Of a stretch of 22,334 nt of DNA, positions 1 through 10,050 are shown piece by piece. The DNA comes from Amanita rubescens. Its lineage: Eukaryota > Basidiomycota > Agaricomycetes > Agaricales > Amanitaceae. A program made the translations under genes and the position numbers. Positions within the stretch are counted from its first letter, which is position 1. The number at the start of each line of letters is the position of its first letter. The stretch spans positions 1 through 22,334 of the forward strand of contig WION01000731.1 in NCBI GenBank assembly GCA_015039365.1, in the 5' to 3' direction. Below the pieces are notes generated by a model. The model made no database searches. It was not told where the DNA came from and saw only the letters and a program-made list of their open reading frames with translations.

Positions 1-61
1 ACGTGTGAAGATGACCGCTACGCTACAGCAGTTTAATGTTTAACCCCAACATACTTATATC

Positions 62-930
62 AGGACCCTGACAATACCCCAGGAGGTTTGAGTCCAGATC
101 GGAAATTTTTGGTCGAAATTTGGTCGGAGGCCTGAGGTCAGGTTCGGAAATTTTGGTACATTTTAGTCATAATCTATGAGGTTGGGTTCGGATTTTTTAG
201 AGGTCTTGATTAGATTGTCTAAATCGGAAGTTTCGGATAAAAGGGTGTTTGGTTTAGTTGGTAGGCGGCTCAGAGACGTACTCCAGATTTTGGGTTCGAT
301 TCCCAACCAATGCACTTTTCTACTCGTGTAATACCAGCCGTCGTAGTCATAGTACATATTTATTGAAATGTTTTTTTCTTCTTCCTCTCCTATCTTTCTG
401 TGCAAATATTCGAGCATCATAATACCAGCAACGGCTCACTGATCTTCTCAAACGAGACAGAATGGACGGCCTTGCTACAAGTATCCGAGTTTGCTCACAT
501 CTATTCTTACCAATTCCTCCTTCTTGTAACTGTCCTCTCAGACCTGGGCAAGATGATGCTGGCAGCAGCAGATGGTGGATACTTTCATCAATTATCGCAG
601 CAACATGCACTGCAGTCGCTAGGATCAGCAATGAAGGAGTTCCTGAAGCGAAATCAATCAGACGCCGATTAATATTTATATCCTATTCAAACCAATTACA
701 ATAGTCTTGTAATACATAAAAAACGAATCTACGGGGTTAACGGAGCGAAATTTGGTGTTTTGACCCTGGCGAGGTCTGAATTGGAGTTCGGAAATTTCGC
801 CCAGCCTCGATGAGACCTCTGAGGCCGGGTTCGGAAATTTTGGTCCAAAACGCAAATTTTCGGTTCGGTTTTTTGGTCCCAAAAGTCGAGATTTTCGATT
901 CATACCTCTGAGGGTATTGTCAGGGGTCCT
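62..930. mobile_element. Non-autonomous TIR element (MITE-like), about 870 bp
   Basis: The two ends are inverted copies of each other: 62-88 matches the reverse complement of 905-930 at roughly 23 of 27 positions with a one-base gap. A six-base direct repeat, CTTATA, lies just outside each end (54-59 and 931-936) and may be a target-site duplication, although two extra bases separate the left copy from the inverted repeat. Inside each end is a subterminal array of a short motif, TTCGGAAATTTTGGTC and variants, in the same orientation on both sides (near 97, 141, 186, 224 on the left; 788, 831, 862 on the right). No transposase is visible. A 90-codon frame at 400-672 (+) fills the middle but I do not recognise it. 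The family is unknown to me; a DNA-transposon derivative is the simplest reading. Confidence 0.55.
244..319 (+). repeat. tRNA-like Pol III unit (SINE head or decayed tRNA)
   Basis: The sequence holds a good internal A box (TGGTTTAGTTGG, 250-261) and a perfect B box (GGTTCGATTCC, 293-303) at the spacing of an intronless tRNA. A perfect 5-bp T stem (TTGGG/CCCAA, 290-306) and a TTTT run at 316-319 that could end Pol III transcription are also present. The acceptor stem pairs at only about four of seven positions, and the D and anticodon arms do not fold properly, so it is unlikely to be a working tRNA. A tRNA-derived SINE head inside the repeat element is the best guess. Confidence 0.4.
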
Positions 931-1029
931 CTTATAATCCTACTAGTATACGTAATAAGCAATTGCGGCACATGCAAGCCTATACGCCGCCTTTCCCGCC
1001 GTATCAGTTGCTTGTACATTATTATAATA

Positions 1030-1786
1030 TTATTGTCCGTCACTGGTCATAATGGGTAACCGTATATAGTCTGTGAAATTGGGTCCATCGGCCGAAATCG
1101 TCCTGCAGTTATACGCCCGCCGTTCGCACCGTGTCTCGTTATGTAGGCCTTCGCAGTTGCGGTTGCAGTACGGCATGGCACATTTGCGGCATTTATAGTG
1201 CCCCCAGTTGCCACAGACAGAGCAAAGTAACCGTGGTGGATACGGGGACGGAGGTACGGCGGCTGTTAGATACGTGGGTATCTCTGGTGGCAAGGCGGCT
1301 AAGTTCTGATTGTGGCTAGTTTATAATTCTGTCAAGTCCAAAGGCATATTTGAACGCACCGATTCTTCGATCCATGTCGCCAGACTTTTCCGATATAATA
1401 GTGCAGTGCGCACGTTCATTGTCGATTTCTTCTTCGTAGCCGCGGGTGAATTCCCTTGCATCTTGAGGCTGCGTTTGTCAGAAATAGTCTGTCGTGCTCG
1501 TACTTTCGCATTCCGGCCTCCATCTTCGTCTTCATCGTATGGAAGAAGTGTAGGTTCCGCATAATTGGAACGCTTTAGACATTTCAGTACTACTTTACAA
1601 GCATAGATTCGTGGGGTCTTACTTCAAGTTCCTCAAGGTGTCGTTTCGTCCTCTTGGCAATAAATTCGGGAGTCAGAGTCTGCTGCTGACTAGAATGAGC
1701 CTGTCGAGCATCTTTACACAGGTGAGATTAGCCATTTGGGCAATTGAGAGGTAAAACATACGTTGCTCCCTTCCTTTAGGTGCCAT
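1030..1786 (-). CDS. VPS71: SWR1-complex HIT zinc-finger subunit Vps71/ZNHIT1
   Basis: This is the Vps71 (Swc6)/ZNHIT1 subunit of the SWR1 remodeller, which exchanges H2A for H2A.Z in nucleosomes. The model has four exons, 1786-1762, 1711-1623, 1572-1360 and 1305-1030, joined in phase by 50-54 nt GT-AG introns, giving 200 aa. A HIT-type zinc finger fills the C-terminus, with cysteines at about 137, 140, 148, 151, 156, 160 and 169 and His164. It is preceded by the family's N(Y/L)LTA-like stretch (TYLTA, 120-124) and a basic, Lys/Arg-rich middle. The length is a little above the human protein of about 154 aa, as is usual for fungi. The ATG at 1786 was chosen because the 8-codon first exon joins cleanly to the QAHSSQQQTLTPEF exon. 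The gene is divergent from the fusion gene, with 133 bp between start codons. Confidence 0.88.
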
Positions 1787-1919
1787 CAGTTATGCGATAT
1801 GGTTAGGGTTTAACTTTATTATTGTCGGACGAGCACGCCATTATGTGCCAAATTTCAATTGTGTGAGCTTCCACATATTATACGTCTCGCTCTTTTCTGT
1901 ACCAACGAGACGAGCAAAA
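1787..1919. promoter_or_regulatory. Bidirectional promoter VPS71 / CBL-MVK fusion
   Basis: Only 133 bp separate the start codons of the two divergent genes, so both promoters must sit here or overlap the coding ends. A telomere-repeat-like box, TTAGGGTTTA, is at 1803-1812; such boxes bind Tbf1-type Myb proteins in some fungi, but its use here is only inference. No clear TATA box is seen. Confidence 0.5.
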
Positions 1920-4900
1920 ATGGCTCGCTTTGGCATCGTTAAGGACTTGGCCTGCGATCTGCCCACGCCAGAGCCAGAATCACCAAGAGCACACAGAAAA
2001 CCATACCGATTCTCAACACTATGCGCCACGGTTGAGAACCCAAGCATGAAAGACCAATATGGCAGCAGTTCAGTGCCGATATATCAAACAGCAACGTTCA
2101 AAGGAGTAGCTGGCGAATACGATTATACCAGAAGTGGAAATCCCACTAGAAGCCATCTACGTATGACATCCCTTCACGTCTATGAGTTATTGTGACCGTG
2201 CTTCTAGAGCATCATATTGCCAAAATTTCTGCTGCTGCTCATGCTTTCACAGTGTCATCAGGCATGGCTGCCCTGGATATAATCCTGCGCATCCTCAAGC
2301 CTGGTGATGAAGTTATTGCAGGCGACGACCTTTATGGCGGCACAAATCGATTACTAGGATATATTCGTACGCATGTTGGTGTAACAGTACACCATGTAGA
2401 CACCACAGATGCAACCACTCTCCACCCCTATATCTCTACCAAAACAACCATGGTACTCCTCGAATCACCAACCAATCCTCTTCTCAAGATTGTAGATTTG
2501 GCGACGATCAGCAAAGACGTCAAAGAGCGCGCGCCGAACGCGATTGTGGTGGTGGATAATACCATGATGAGTCCATATTTGCAGCGACCGCTAGAACATG
2601 GCGCGGATATCGTGTATGACAGCGCGACAAAGTACCTTAGCGGACACCATGACCTCATGGCCGGTGTAATTGTCTGTAACAGGGACGACTTGGCAAAGGT
2701 ATGTAACCATCCTTAGCAGTATTTGCACCCCATATTGATTCACTTATGCAATTCAGCAAATGGCGTTCGCAATCAACGCAGTGGGGAATGCACTGACCCC
2801 GATCGATAGTTTCCTCCTGCTTCGCGGAATTAAAACGCTTACATTACGTATGGATAGGCAACAGGCCACCGCCCAGCTCGTTGCAGAGTTCCTACATTCG
2901 CTGGGTTTCGTTGTCCATTACCCAGGACTGCCGGACCATCCCAGAAAAGTCATTCACGACAGGATTTCGAACGGGGCTGGAGCTGTCTTGAGCTTTGAGA
3001 CTGGATGCAAAGAGTTGAGCGAAAAAATTGTAGGAGGTACAAGACTGTGGGGTATTAGTGTCAGTTTTGGCTGTGTAAACAGTCTGGTTAGCATGCCATG
3101 TGTTATGTCGTACGTATTCTTCTCTTCGCAATTCTATTACGCTCAGCCGTCGCTGTCAGGCACGCATCCATCGATCCAGCTACCCGTGCCGCTCGTGGGC
3201 TGCCCGAAGACCTCATCCGTCTGTGCGTCGGTATTGAAGACCCCCGTGATCTTCTAGACGACCTTCAACACGCGTTGATCGACGCGGGCGCAATCGCCTT
3301 CAGTGTCTCTGACAACAAATATGTACGTACGACAGAAGCCATAACGAAGGCGGTGGAGGAACTTGCTTTGAAAGACAACTTCCAACGACGAGACCAGAAA
3401 GCGTGGTTTGTAAGCGCGCCAGGCAAAGTCATATTATTCGGCGAACACGCGGTGGTGTATGGGGTGGTGAGTATATTTCATGCGTATCAGGGCCAGGGGT
3501 AAGAAGTGCATTGGGAGTGGATGCCATTGTCACTTCGGGGTAAGTGGGCCTGATCGCTGCCCACGAGATCCAGAATATTCTTCCCATCTATATGGAGTAG
3601 AAGCCTTTACAACACAATCTGACCAATTTGATTTCAGACTGCTATTGCGGCATCGGTAGATCTACGATGCTATGGCCTTGCAACTCCCAGGCACGACGAC
3701 AAGCTTTCGGTTCACTTCCGTGACATCGACGACTTCCATTGCGAGTGGGATATTGATTCATTACCCTGGGATGCTGTGACTCCCATCCCAGCGGGCGAGG
3801 AGCATCCGGACGTGTTAGATCACGCCTTGATCGATGCCCTGAACAACAGTGTGCTCAAGACACTAGAATCGGAAAAGAAGCAGGCCTATGCAGCAAGCCT
3901 TGCCTTTCTGTATATTTACATGAAGCTAGCGAAACCCGATGCCCGGTACGTCGTGTCCATTTACTTCTTGGCCGCCGCTGAATGTCCTACAGGCCTGCCC
4001 TGGATTTCAAGGCCCGAGCCAGTCTTCCCGTTGGAGCTGGGCTTGGCTCTTCTGCTTCGTTCTCGACATGCGCAGCATCTGCATTGCTACTCCTCCATGG
4101 TCGGATCACACCCCCAGTACCCTCTGACGCTGAGACCAGTCATGTACACATTTCTGATCAAAGCCGGAGGGCTATACCTCCTTCTGTGGCCGAAGAAGTC
4201 AATAAATGGGCTTTCATCTCTGAAAAGATCCTCCATGGGAATCCAAGCGGCGTGGACAACAGCGTCGCTGTGTTCGGTGGGGCATTGGCGTATACCCGAG
4301 CCGGATTCGGTCGAAAATCTGGTATGGAGCCCATTCAGGGGTCAGTGTCCCCGTTGTCTCTTCGTCGCGGATAAATAATTGACCGCTGGCTCCCCATCAG
4401 ATTCAAGTCCCTGAAATTCCTGTTAACAAACTCAAAGGTTCCGAGAGATACTAAGAAACTTGTTGGAAATGTTGCTGAACTAAAAGCGAGAGTAAGCTAA
4501 GGTCTTCGATTTGTGTTCAATTATAGACCTGAACGTAAACTAGGAACCAGAATTAGTGGGCAAAGTCCTCGAAGCCATACAGGGTATCAGTGATAAAGCC
4601 AGGAGGACACTGGCGGATCCTGAGCTGACTCGTGACTCATCGTTATCCGCCCTGTCTGTGAGTTTTATCAGTGCTTCTCTCTTCCAGCAGAACGTACCGA
4701 CTTTCTCAGGCTCTCATCAATGAAAATCATGGCTATCTTGTCACTCTTGGAGTGTCACATCCATCCCTCGAAGCGATCCGAAAAACTACCGCTGACCCAT
4801 ACGGTCTGAGCACAAAATTAACTGGCGCTGGCGGAGGGGGCTGCGCCGTTACTTTGATTCCTGATGGTACGTCTGTTTTAAAACTCTTGGTCGCGGTTAT

Positions 4901-5229
4901 AAAACTCATACCTACTTTCATCAGATTTTAATAATGAAAGTCTGCAGGATCTGATCAATAATTTGATCCGCACGAAGTTCGACCCATATCTTACATCTGT
5001 CGGAGGAAGCGGCCTAGGAATCTTGTCACCCTATCACGCTGGTGGCTATCTGAGATCCTCGACTCCTCCTGCCTCAGAGGGTCAGGTTACACCTCCCCCA
5101 GAAACACCGCTAGAGGACTCGCCTGGCAATCCAATGGATCTAGATGTTTTACGTACATCATTCGGAAATGTAACAGTCGAGGACCTCGCAGCATGGGCTT
5201 CGAGTCTTGGTCACTGGTCATACGTTTAA
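1920..5229 (+). CDS. Cystathionine beta-lyase / mevalonate kinase fusion, 904 aa
   Basis: Ten exons (1920-2160, 2208-2698, 2757-3109, 3160-3466, 3638-3945, 3993-4340, 4401-4491, 4544-4657, 4710-4866, 4925-5229) join in phase through GT-AG introns into one frame. Residues 1 to about 410 are a PLP-dependent cystathionine beta-lyase (cystathionine to homocysteine, pyruvate and ammonia), with the TRSGNPTR motif and the PLP lysine in SATKYLSGHHD near residue 222. Residues from about 445 are a GHMP mevalonate kinase (mevalonate to 5-phosphomevalonate): SAPGKVILFGEHAVVYGV, the ATP loop GAGLGSSAS near 583, NPSGVDN with the catalytic Asp, and KLTGAGGGGCAV near 789. Exon 4 carries the lyase C-terminus, a linker of about 35 residues and the kinase's first motif, with no stop and no Met codon. 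The intron after it (3467-3637, 171 nt) is about three times longer than the others. Both halves keep the key residues I can see. Two separate genes remain possible only if an unseen start exists. Confidence 0.85.
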
Positions 5230-5806
5230 GACGTGCCTTCTTAGTGTTTGTAGTTGGGCTTAACAATTTTAAGTAGTCCCACTTCCGAACTCGCTCATTT
5301 GTCTATATCACTTGTATTTTACTGTAGTATATCCCTATGTAACTTTCGTTGTACGGATCTATGTAACTCTGGACTGGGTTGCCGTTCGATACGCAAGTCC
5401 GTGCAGAAAGGCTCTTTGCGGATTCAGAGACCCGGCCAGCGGTGCGTCGAGTTAGACTTATTCGAAAGTTACTTTACCTATTACCTTGACGTCACTATTA
5501 TTTGCCCTCTTGGACCTGATCGAAGATCTACGAACTCAATCTCAATAACGCAGCACGCCCGCTCTGGGGATATGAAACGAGCAAGAATTTTAGGGTAGTG
5601 GAATAAAGTACACCGATGTGCCCATGTTACAAAATAAGATTACATGTTAATTATTACTACAGTAACCAGTAATGCCAACCAGAAAATCCTCCACCAATGG
5701 ACCAATACTATGATTAGCTGTGAGGCAGCTTTTTTTTCCCTTTTGACGTCCGACGACTAGATGATGGGTTAGTACAAAGGTATGGTACAGAGTAGCGTCA
5801 CGGACT
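5230..5806. other. Convergent intergenic region
   Basis: This holds the 3' ends of the fusion gene (+) and the sesquiterpene synthase (-). No coding frame here is convincing. A perfect CRE-type palindrome, TGACGTCA, is at 5487-5494, and TGACGTC recurs at 5745-5751; between two 3' ends their significance is doubtful. Confidence 0.5.
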
Positions 5807-7042
5807 TTACTCGCTATCTGACGTATCCGAATCCGTCGCATATACAATTTCTTTGGGCCGAAGAGTCACAACAAGAGTTTCCTTTACTTCCAGATGCTTC
5901 ACGCCAAAGTAGCGTTGAGATTCAAAACTCCAACTTCGAACTGTCTGAGTAAATTTCTGGGGCGCTAGCCACGTAACTCACTTGAGATTTCCAACAACCC
6001 AGCATTCCAGACCGTGAATAAATCGATGTATTTGGGCATCGATTGAAGGGCCGAAAGATCCTATGCTGGCCTTTGCTACCAGGAAGTCATTCATCAGTTC
6101 TTGGCAATATTCGCCAATATAATCGACGGCGTCTTGAAGGCCAATCTTCTTCTCTTTCATGAGGACGGTAACGATATTGTTGCCGTGATGACCTTTAGCT
6201 TGTTCCATATTGTAGGAATAAACATCCTGACGCAGTGGTGTCAATGAGAGTGAGTGATCCGATCGATGGAAGCGACGCACATTAGTCCAGCAAACAAGGT
6301 CGCAAGCTGCATCAAGAAGTTGCCTGAAAATTGAATCCTCAAGGACCTCATCAGGAAGGTCTGTTCCATGAGCGTATTCAATGAGGCCGAAACAGTTAAG
6401 CACGGCACTGTTGTTGCGACGAAGTCGGACGTAAGATTGGACGTCCAGCACAAAATCCTTTTCCCTTAGCTCAGCCTCTATCCCGACGGCATACGTGTAA
6501 GCAACATTGTATTCGTAGAATCGACGCGCTGCATTTGGACCGGCGGTACGCAGAAACCGCTTTCGGAAACTGGCGGAGAGTTAGAGATTATAATGGAGAT
6601 CACGAACACAACTTACTCCTTTGTGATTTGAGCGACGACAGACCCATCGTCCCAGTCAGGATCTTGTAGTGCACAAATGTATGTATGAAGAATGCTGCGA
6701 GCGTCCGCCCCATTCATGTCGTCACTGAGTTCGTCGATGACGAAGAGTAGGTTAACCTGAACGTAAAATTAATCCAAGGCAATGGACAAACAAAATTATT
6801 CTTACAAAGTCACAGGCCGTCCTAAATTGTTCATAACCGGCGTAAGGATAGGTATGTGATACCAGCAGCTCGTTACATCCCTGAATAAAAAAAGCCTGCT
6901 TTCTATCGGTAAAGACATTGAAGCTGTTGATCCAAGCTCGAGACTCTGCGCTTGCGTCGAGGTAATACGGATTGACAGACCCTTTGAACGGGCATTGGCT
7001 CTTCAGATCAGGAAGGATGAATTGACGAGTGCCGAAGGACAT
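5807..7042 (-). CDS. Sesquiterpene synthase (class I terpene cyclase)
   Basis: This class I cyclase ionises farnesyl diphosphate with Mg2+ and cyclises it to a sesquiterpene hydrocarbon, probably in the cytosol. Five exons (7042-6806, 6756-6617, 6569-6281, 6226-5982, 5933-5807) join in phase through 47-54 nt introns to 345 aa, the usual length for agaricomycete enzymes. The aspartate-rich motif DELSD is at 87-91, and the NSE triad Asn222-Ser226-Glu230 lies in [10 protein letters not shown], with an intron cutting between Asn222 and Asp223. The C-terminal Arg311-Tyr312 pair (ESQRYFG), which contacts diphosphate, is intact. CPFKGSVNP near the N-terminus is typical of the basidiomycete family. 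A TATA box lies 71 nt upstream. The gene looks functional; the product cannot be told from sequence by eye. No P450 or other tailoring gene is adjacent, but the mevalonate kinase fusion is the convergent neighbour. Confidence 0.92.
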
Positions 7043-7112
7043 CTTGCTGCGAGAGTACAAAGCGCAAGGGGCAGAAAACAAAGACTGAGATACTGGCAAA
7101 GTCAAGGCCCGT

Positions 7113-7120
7113 CTTTTATA
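7113..7120 (-). promoter_or_regulatory. TATA box of the sesquiterpene synthase
   Basis: TATAAAAG on the minus strand, 71-78 nt upstream of the ATG at 7042, followed by a pyrimidine-rich leader. Position and sequence suit a strongly regulated core promoter. Confidence 0.6.
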
Positions 7121-9021
7121 CGCAGAAAGCTCAGGCATACTTGGTCAGTAGCCGTTGTTGACTCCAAAGACCACAGTACGATTACTGCATCCCGATCTAA
7201 TCTGAGGTGGTTCTTGCCAGCACCTGTCCAATCTACAGATTTACGCGCGACGGGATAGATTCGAGGAGAACAACTTTCCGAATCCAGAAGGGAGGGATTC
7301 AGGAACGAGCCTATAATACCGTTTCGATACTTGCCCAAAAAGAGGTAATCAAGCCAAGGAGTAAAGGACACGAGCTGTTCTTTGGAACCCGATGTGTTGA
7401 CGTAAAGTCGATTGCCAAAGCACGCTCGGCGGGCGTCTCTGAATTGACTTCATCCCGGGACTTCCTCCGACCCTCTAGGATTGCATTTGTCCTTGTTTGT
7501 TGTCTTTTTCTAGGCAATTCTGTTGCCTGATGTGGGTGAGCGTTCAGTCCAAACTGGTTCGTCTATGCCAAACGGTGCTTTTCACCTTGATGGTGATACT
7601 CTTTGGTTGTATCAGTGTCGCCTAACGTGAAGCGCTTGAAGTACTTATTCAAAAGCGTTTCCACCAGGTACTTTTAGTTAACGAGCCGGCGTTCAGGGGT
7701 GCGAGATCATATCGGAACCATAGACTACCGAGCGTAGTCCCCGTGGTAGCTCGCACAAGATACTATGATCCTGGCAGATCAGTTATGGTGAATTGTCAAA
7801 CTAAATCAATCTCGGCGTGAAGGCTCGCAAGGAAGTTTAAGAATGTGTGCTTGCCGATTTACCGAGGTCGTTGCGATAAATATCACCTGTGTATCCGAGG
7901 ACTTGTGAAAGGGACTTACAATAAACTATCAAGGTATTGTGTCGCTACGAGGCAACTCTCAGATATACTACGAGCGCCTTGAAACAGGGCATTTCACGTT
8001 CCAGACGCGCTGTTTATAAGAACACAGGCACCAAGAAGAATTTGAGTTGTCCGAGATGAAAGAATCCTTACAATGGTCTATTTTTTCCGCTCCTTGTCGG
8101 TGTTGAGACTGATGTGGCAACTTGTTAGATCAGCGGTATCCGCGGAAGCTTAATCTCTGCTTGGGACCGTAACTGAGAGCTGATTACCGCAGGTGATGTT
8201 ATCAACACTGATATGAAAAATGTAGAACGACATTTCGAGTTGATCAGTATAGGTTCGACAGGCGAAACTGCGCGACTTACTATACAAGTTTTTGTTTTCT
8301 ACCTACGTGGAGTGCGTGGGATAGTAATCAGCAGTAGATGCAGTTCGATCACAGGTGCTGTCGACATGTCCGTGATTCAAGGGGAAGTCGAAAACGTACG
8401 TATCGCGCAGTGTATGTGGCTTTGTACACCGGTGACATTGCCCATAACAACGTCATGAGGTGCGCCAGGTGTGCCTAGCTAAACCCTAAATTCCTTCGGC
8501 GTGGAGTAGTCTGGAGTAGTCTTACACTTCCCGATATCGGGGAAAGTTTCCTCCTGCCGGATCCGAGTCAAGGCAGAGTTGTTGATGTTGTGCAACTTAG
8601 ATTGAATTTTCTATCATTTTCCGTGGAAGTTTAGTGACGGAAAAGGTAATTGTACGACTTACTGGAGTTCCCAATATGTTTGTCCGAATAGTGATGATTA
8701 CGTTGAAGAAGCTCGAGCACAACTCATCCTGAGTTTGATCAGACAAAGAAAAAAGAAGTACGACACATGTTCAGCTTAGGGCATGATAGGGCATGTTCCA
8801 TTTCAAATCGCCATTTGCAGAGGCTTGCAGCATTCTTAAACCTCTATTCGGAAAATTTGGTGAGGAGGATGATCACATAAATGGTCATCCTTGATAGTTT
8901 CTTGATAAAGCCTAGTATACAACAATATAGATGATTGGCAACTGGGGAATAACGAGAGAGTAAGATATTGGCGAATAGCCCAAGCTGCCGAATTAAGCAG
9001 AAAGTCCAGTGAAGGAAAAGC
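7121..9021. other. Gene-poor 1.9-kb gap
   Basis: No gene is convincing on either strand; the open frames are short and unlike known proteins. Small structures seen: a stem GTGCGAG/CTCGCAC (7699-7705 with 7750-7756) enclosing competing short hairpins (7723-7749), a tandem 10-base repeat GGAGTAGTCT (8503-8522), and a 12-base palindrome CCCGATATCGGG (8530-8541). The palindrome contains CCG-N4-CGG, the layout of a Zn2Cys6 regulator site. The 3' UTR of RPB5 occupies the right end. It may be the extended upstream region of the terpene synthase. Confidence 0.45.
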
Positions 9022-9895
9022 TCAGAAGCAAATCCGATAACTAGCATAGCGTCCACTTGTCTCGCTTGGTCTGGTGATTTTGACAACCTGTCCTCGACGG
9101 AGTCCATAGTAGCGAGCAACAGGATCTGCAAGCTGTATACGTGGTAGCTGCGTCTCTTTCAGACGACTAGGGCGGTGGGCATTAACTTTAAAACAAGGTG
9201 TTGTTTAGTCACGCACTATTTTTCAAGCAACAACTTTTTCTCCTCGGCCGTAAGAATGTCGTGTCGAGGAACCAGGGTATGGTGAGTGATGTTAACTAGA
9301 AGATCAGACTCGGAAAACTCTTCTAGGCGATACTGATGGGCCATGGCCACAATAACCTGCTACAGGTAAGACCATAAAACGAGAGGATTTGTTGCCATCG
9401 TACTTTGCGTGCCGAAGGGGTCATGTTTCCAGGAAATACTATAATTCCTCGTTGTATATTGCGCTGCTCCAAGATACCAAGCATTCTGTGACATATATGA
9501 GACTGACGAACCCGAAATAACTGACAAAACATACTTTCTCATTGTCTTCACTCCAACACTTCGCTCTTCCGAGAAGTATACAAATATTTGATCCGTAGGG
9601 TCATTTGGCGAGCTGGTATAGAAGTTCAATCTACTCCGACTGAAGAATATATAAGTTCATGTTCTTGAATGGCAACACCGGCGAATACTTGCTCGACAAT
9701 GCCTCCAGAGCCATAAATTTCGCGGAACCGCTGCAGATCCATGTTTATTTCTTCATCGGAGACCTGATAAACCTAAGGCAATGCATGAGGCTCCGAGTGA
9801 TTTGGATACGCTAGAAAACTGACCCTATCTCTAACAAGTTCGTGTATTGTCCTATTGACTTTCCAGAGTCTTGCAGACTCGTCGCCTTCGGCCAT
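9022..9895 (-). CDS. RPB5: RNA polymerase I/II/III shared subunit RPABC1 (RPB5)
   Basis: RPB5 is the subunit shared by all three nuclear RNA polymerases, in the jaw near downstream DNA. Six exons (9895-9824, 9772-9693, 9639-9535, 9485-9404, 9356-9217, 9166-9022) give 207 aa, matching the family's 205-215. The N-terminal eukaryote-specific domain has [43 protein letters not shown] and [16 protein letters not shown]. The C-terminal archaeal RpoH-like domain has [22 protein letters not shown] and [16 protein letters not shown] at the stop. Intron 2 (9692-9640) must start with GC (gcaagt): only that join yields the expected [15 protein letters not shown], whereas the nearby GT is out of phase. 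The gene is divergent from SWD2, with 155 bp between start codons. Confidence 0.93.
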
Positions 9896-10050
9896 GGTGT
9901 CCTAGGTTAGAACAATTTTCAAACTCCGGCATCGCGCTTCGTATGCCGCCTCAGCCAAGTACAAGCAATGGCGGTCCCTCCCTTCCTACACTCTTACTCA
10001 CAAATCCCGTAATGGTAATCGTAGATTATGTCTGATGGTAAGGATATCGA
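9896..10050. promoter_or_regulatory. Bidirectional promoter RPB5 / SWD2
   Basis: A 155-bp space separates divergent start codons of two transcription-machinery genes, so the core promoters overlap or abut. I see no TATA box on either side; a pyrimidine-rich stretch (9976-9998) leads toward SWD2. Confidence 0.5.

Noticed and set aside
244..314. Functional tRNA gene
   Set aside because: Only the T arm and the two promoter boxes are good; acceptor, D and anticodon arms do not pair, and no anticodon can be assigned.
3776..4378. 200-codon frame overlapping the mevalonate kinase exons
   Set aside because: It starts in the kinase frame but reads through the 3946-3992 intron and then out of frame; the spliced kinase model explains the region.
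7207..7530. 107-codon plus-strand frame in the gap upstream of the terpene synthase
   Set aside because: No family resemblance, no splice partners, and overlapping frames of similar length on the other strand; looks random.
8481..8490. AAACCCTAAA as telomeric repeat
   Set aside because: Only one copy; too short to indicate a telomere or interstitial telomeric tract.
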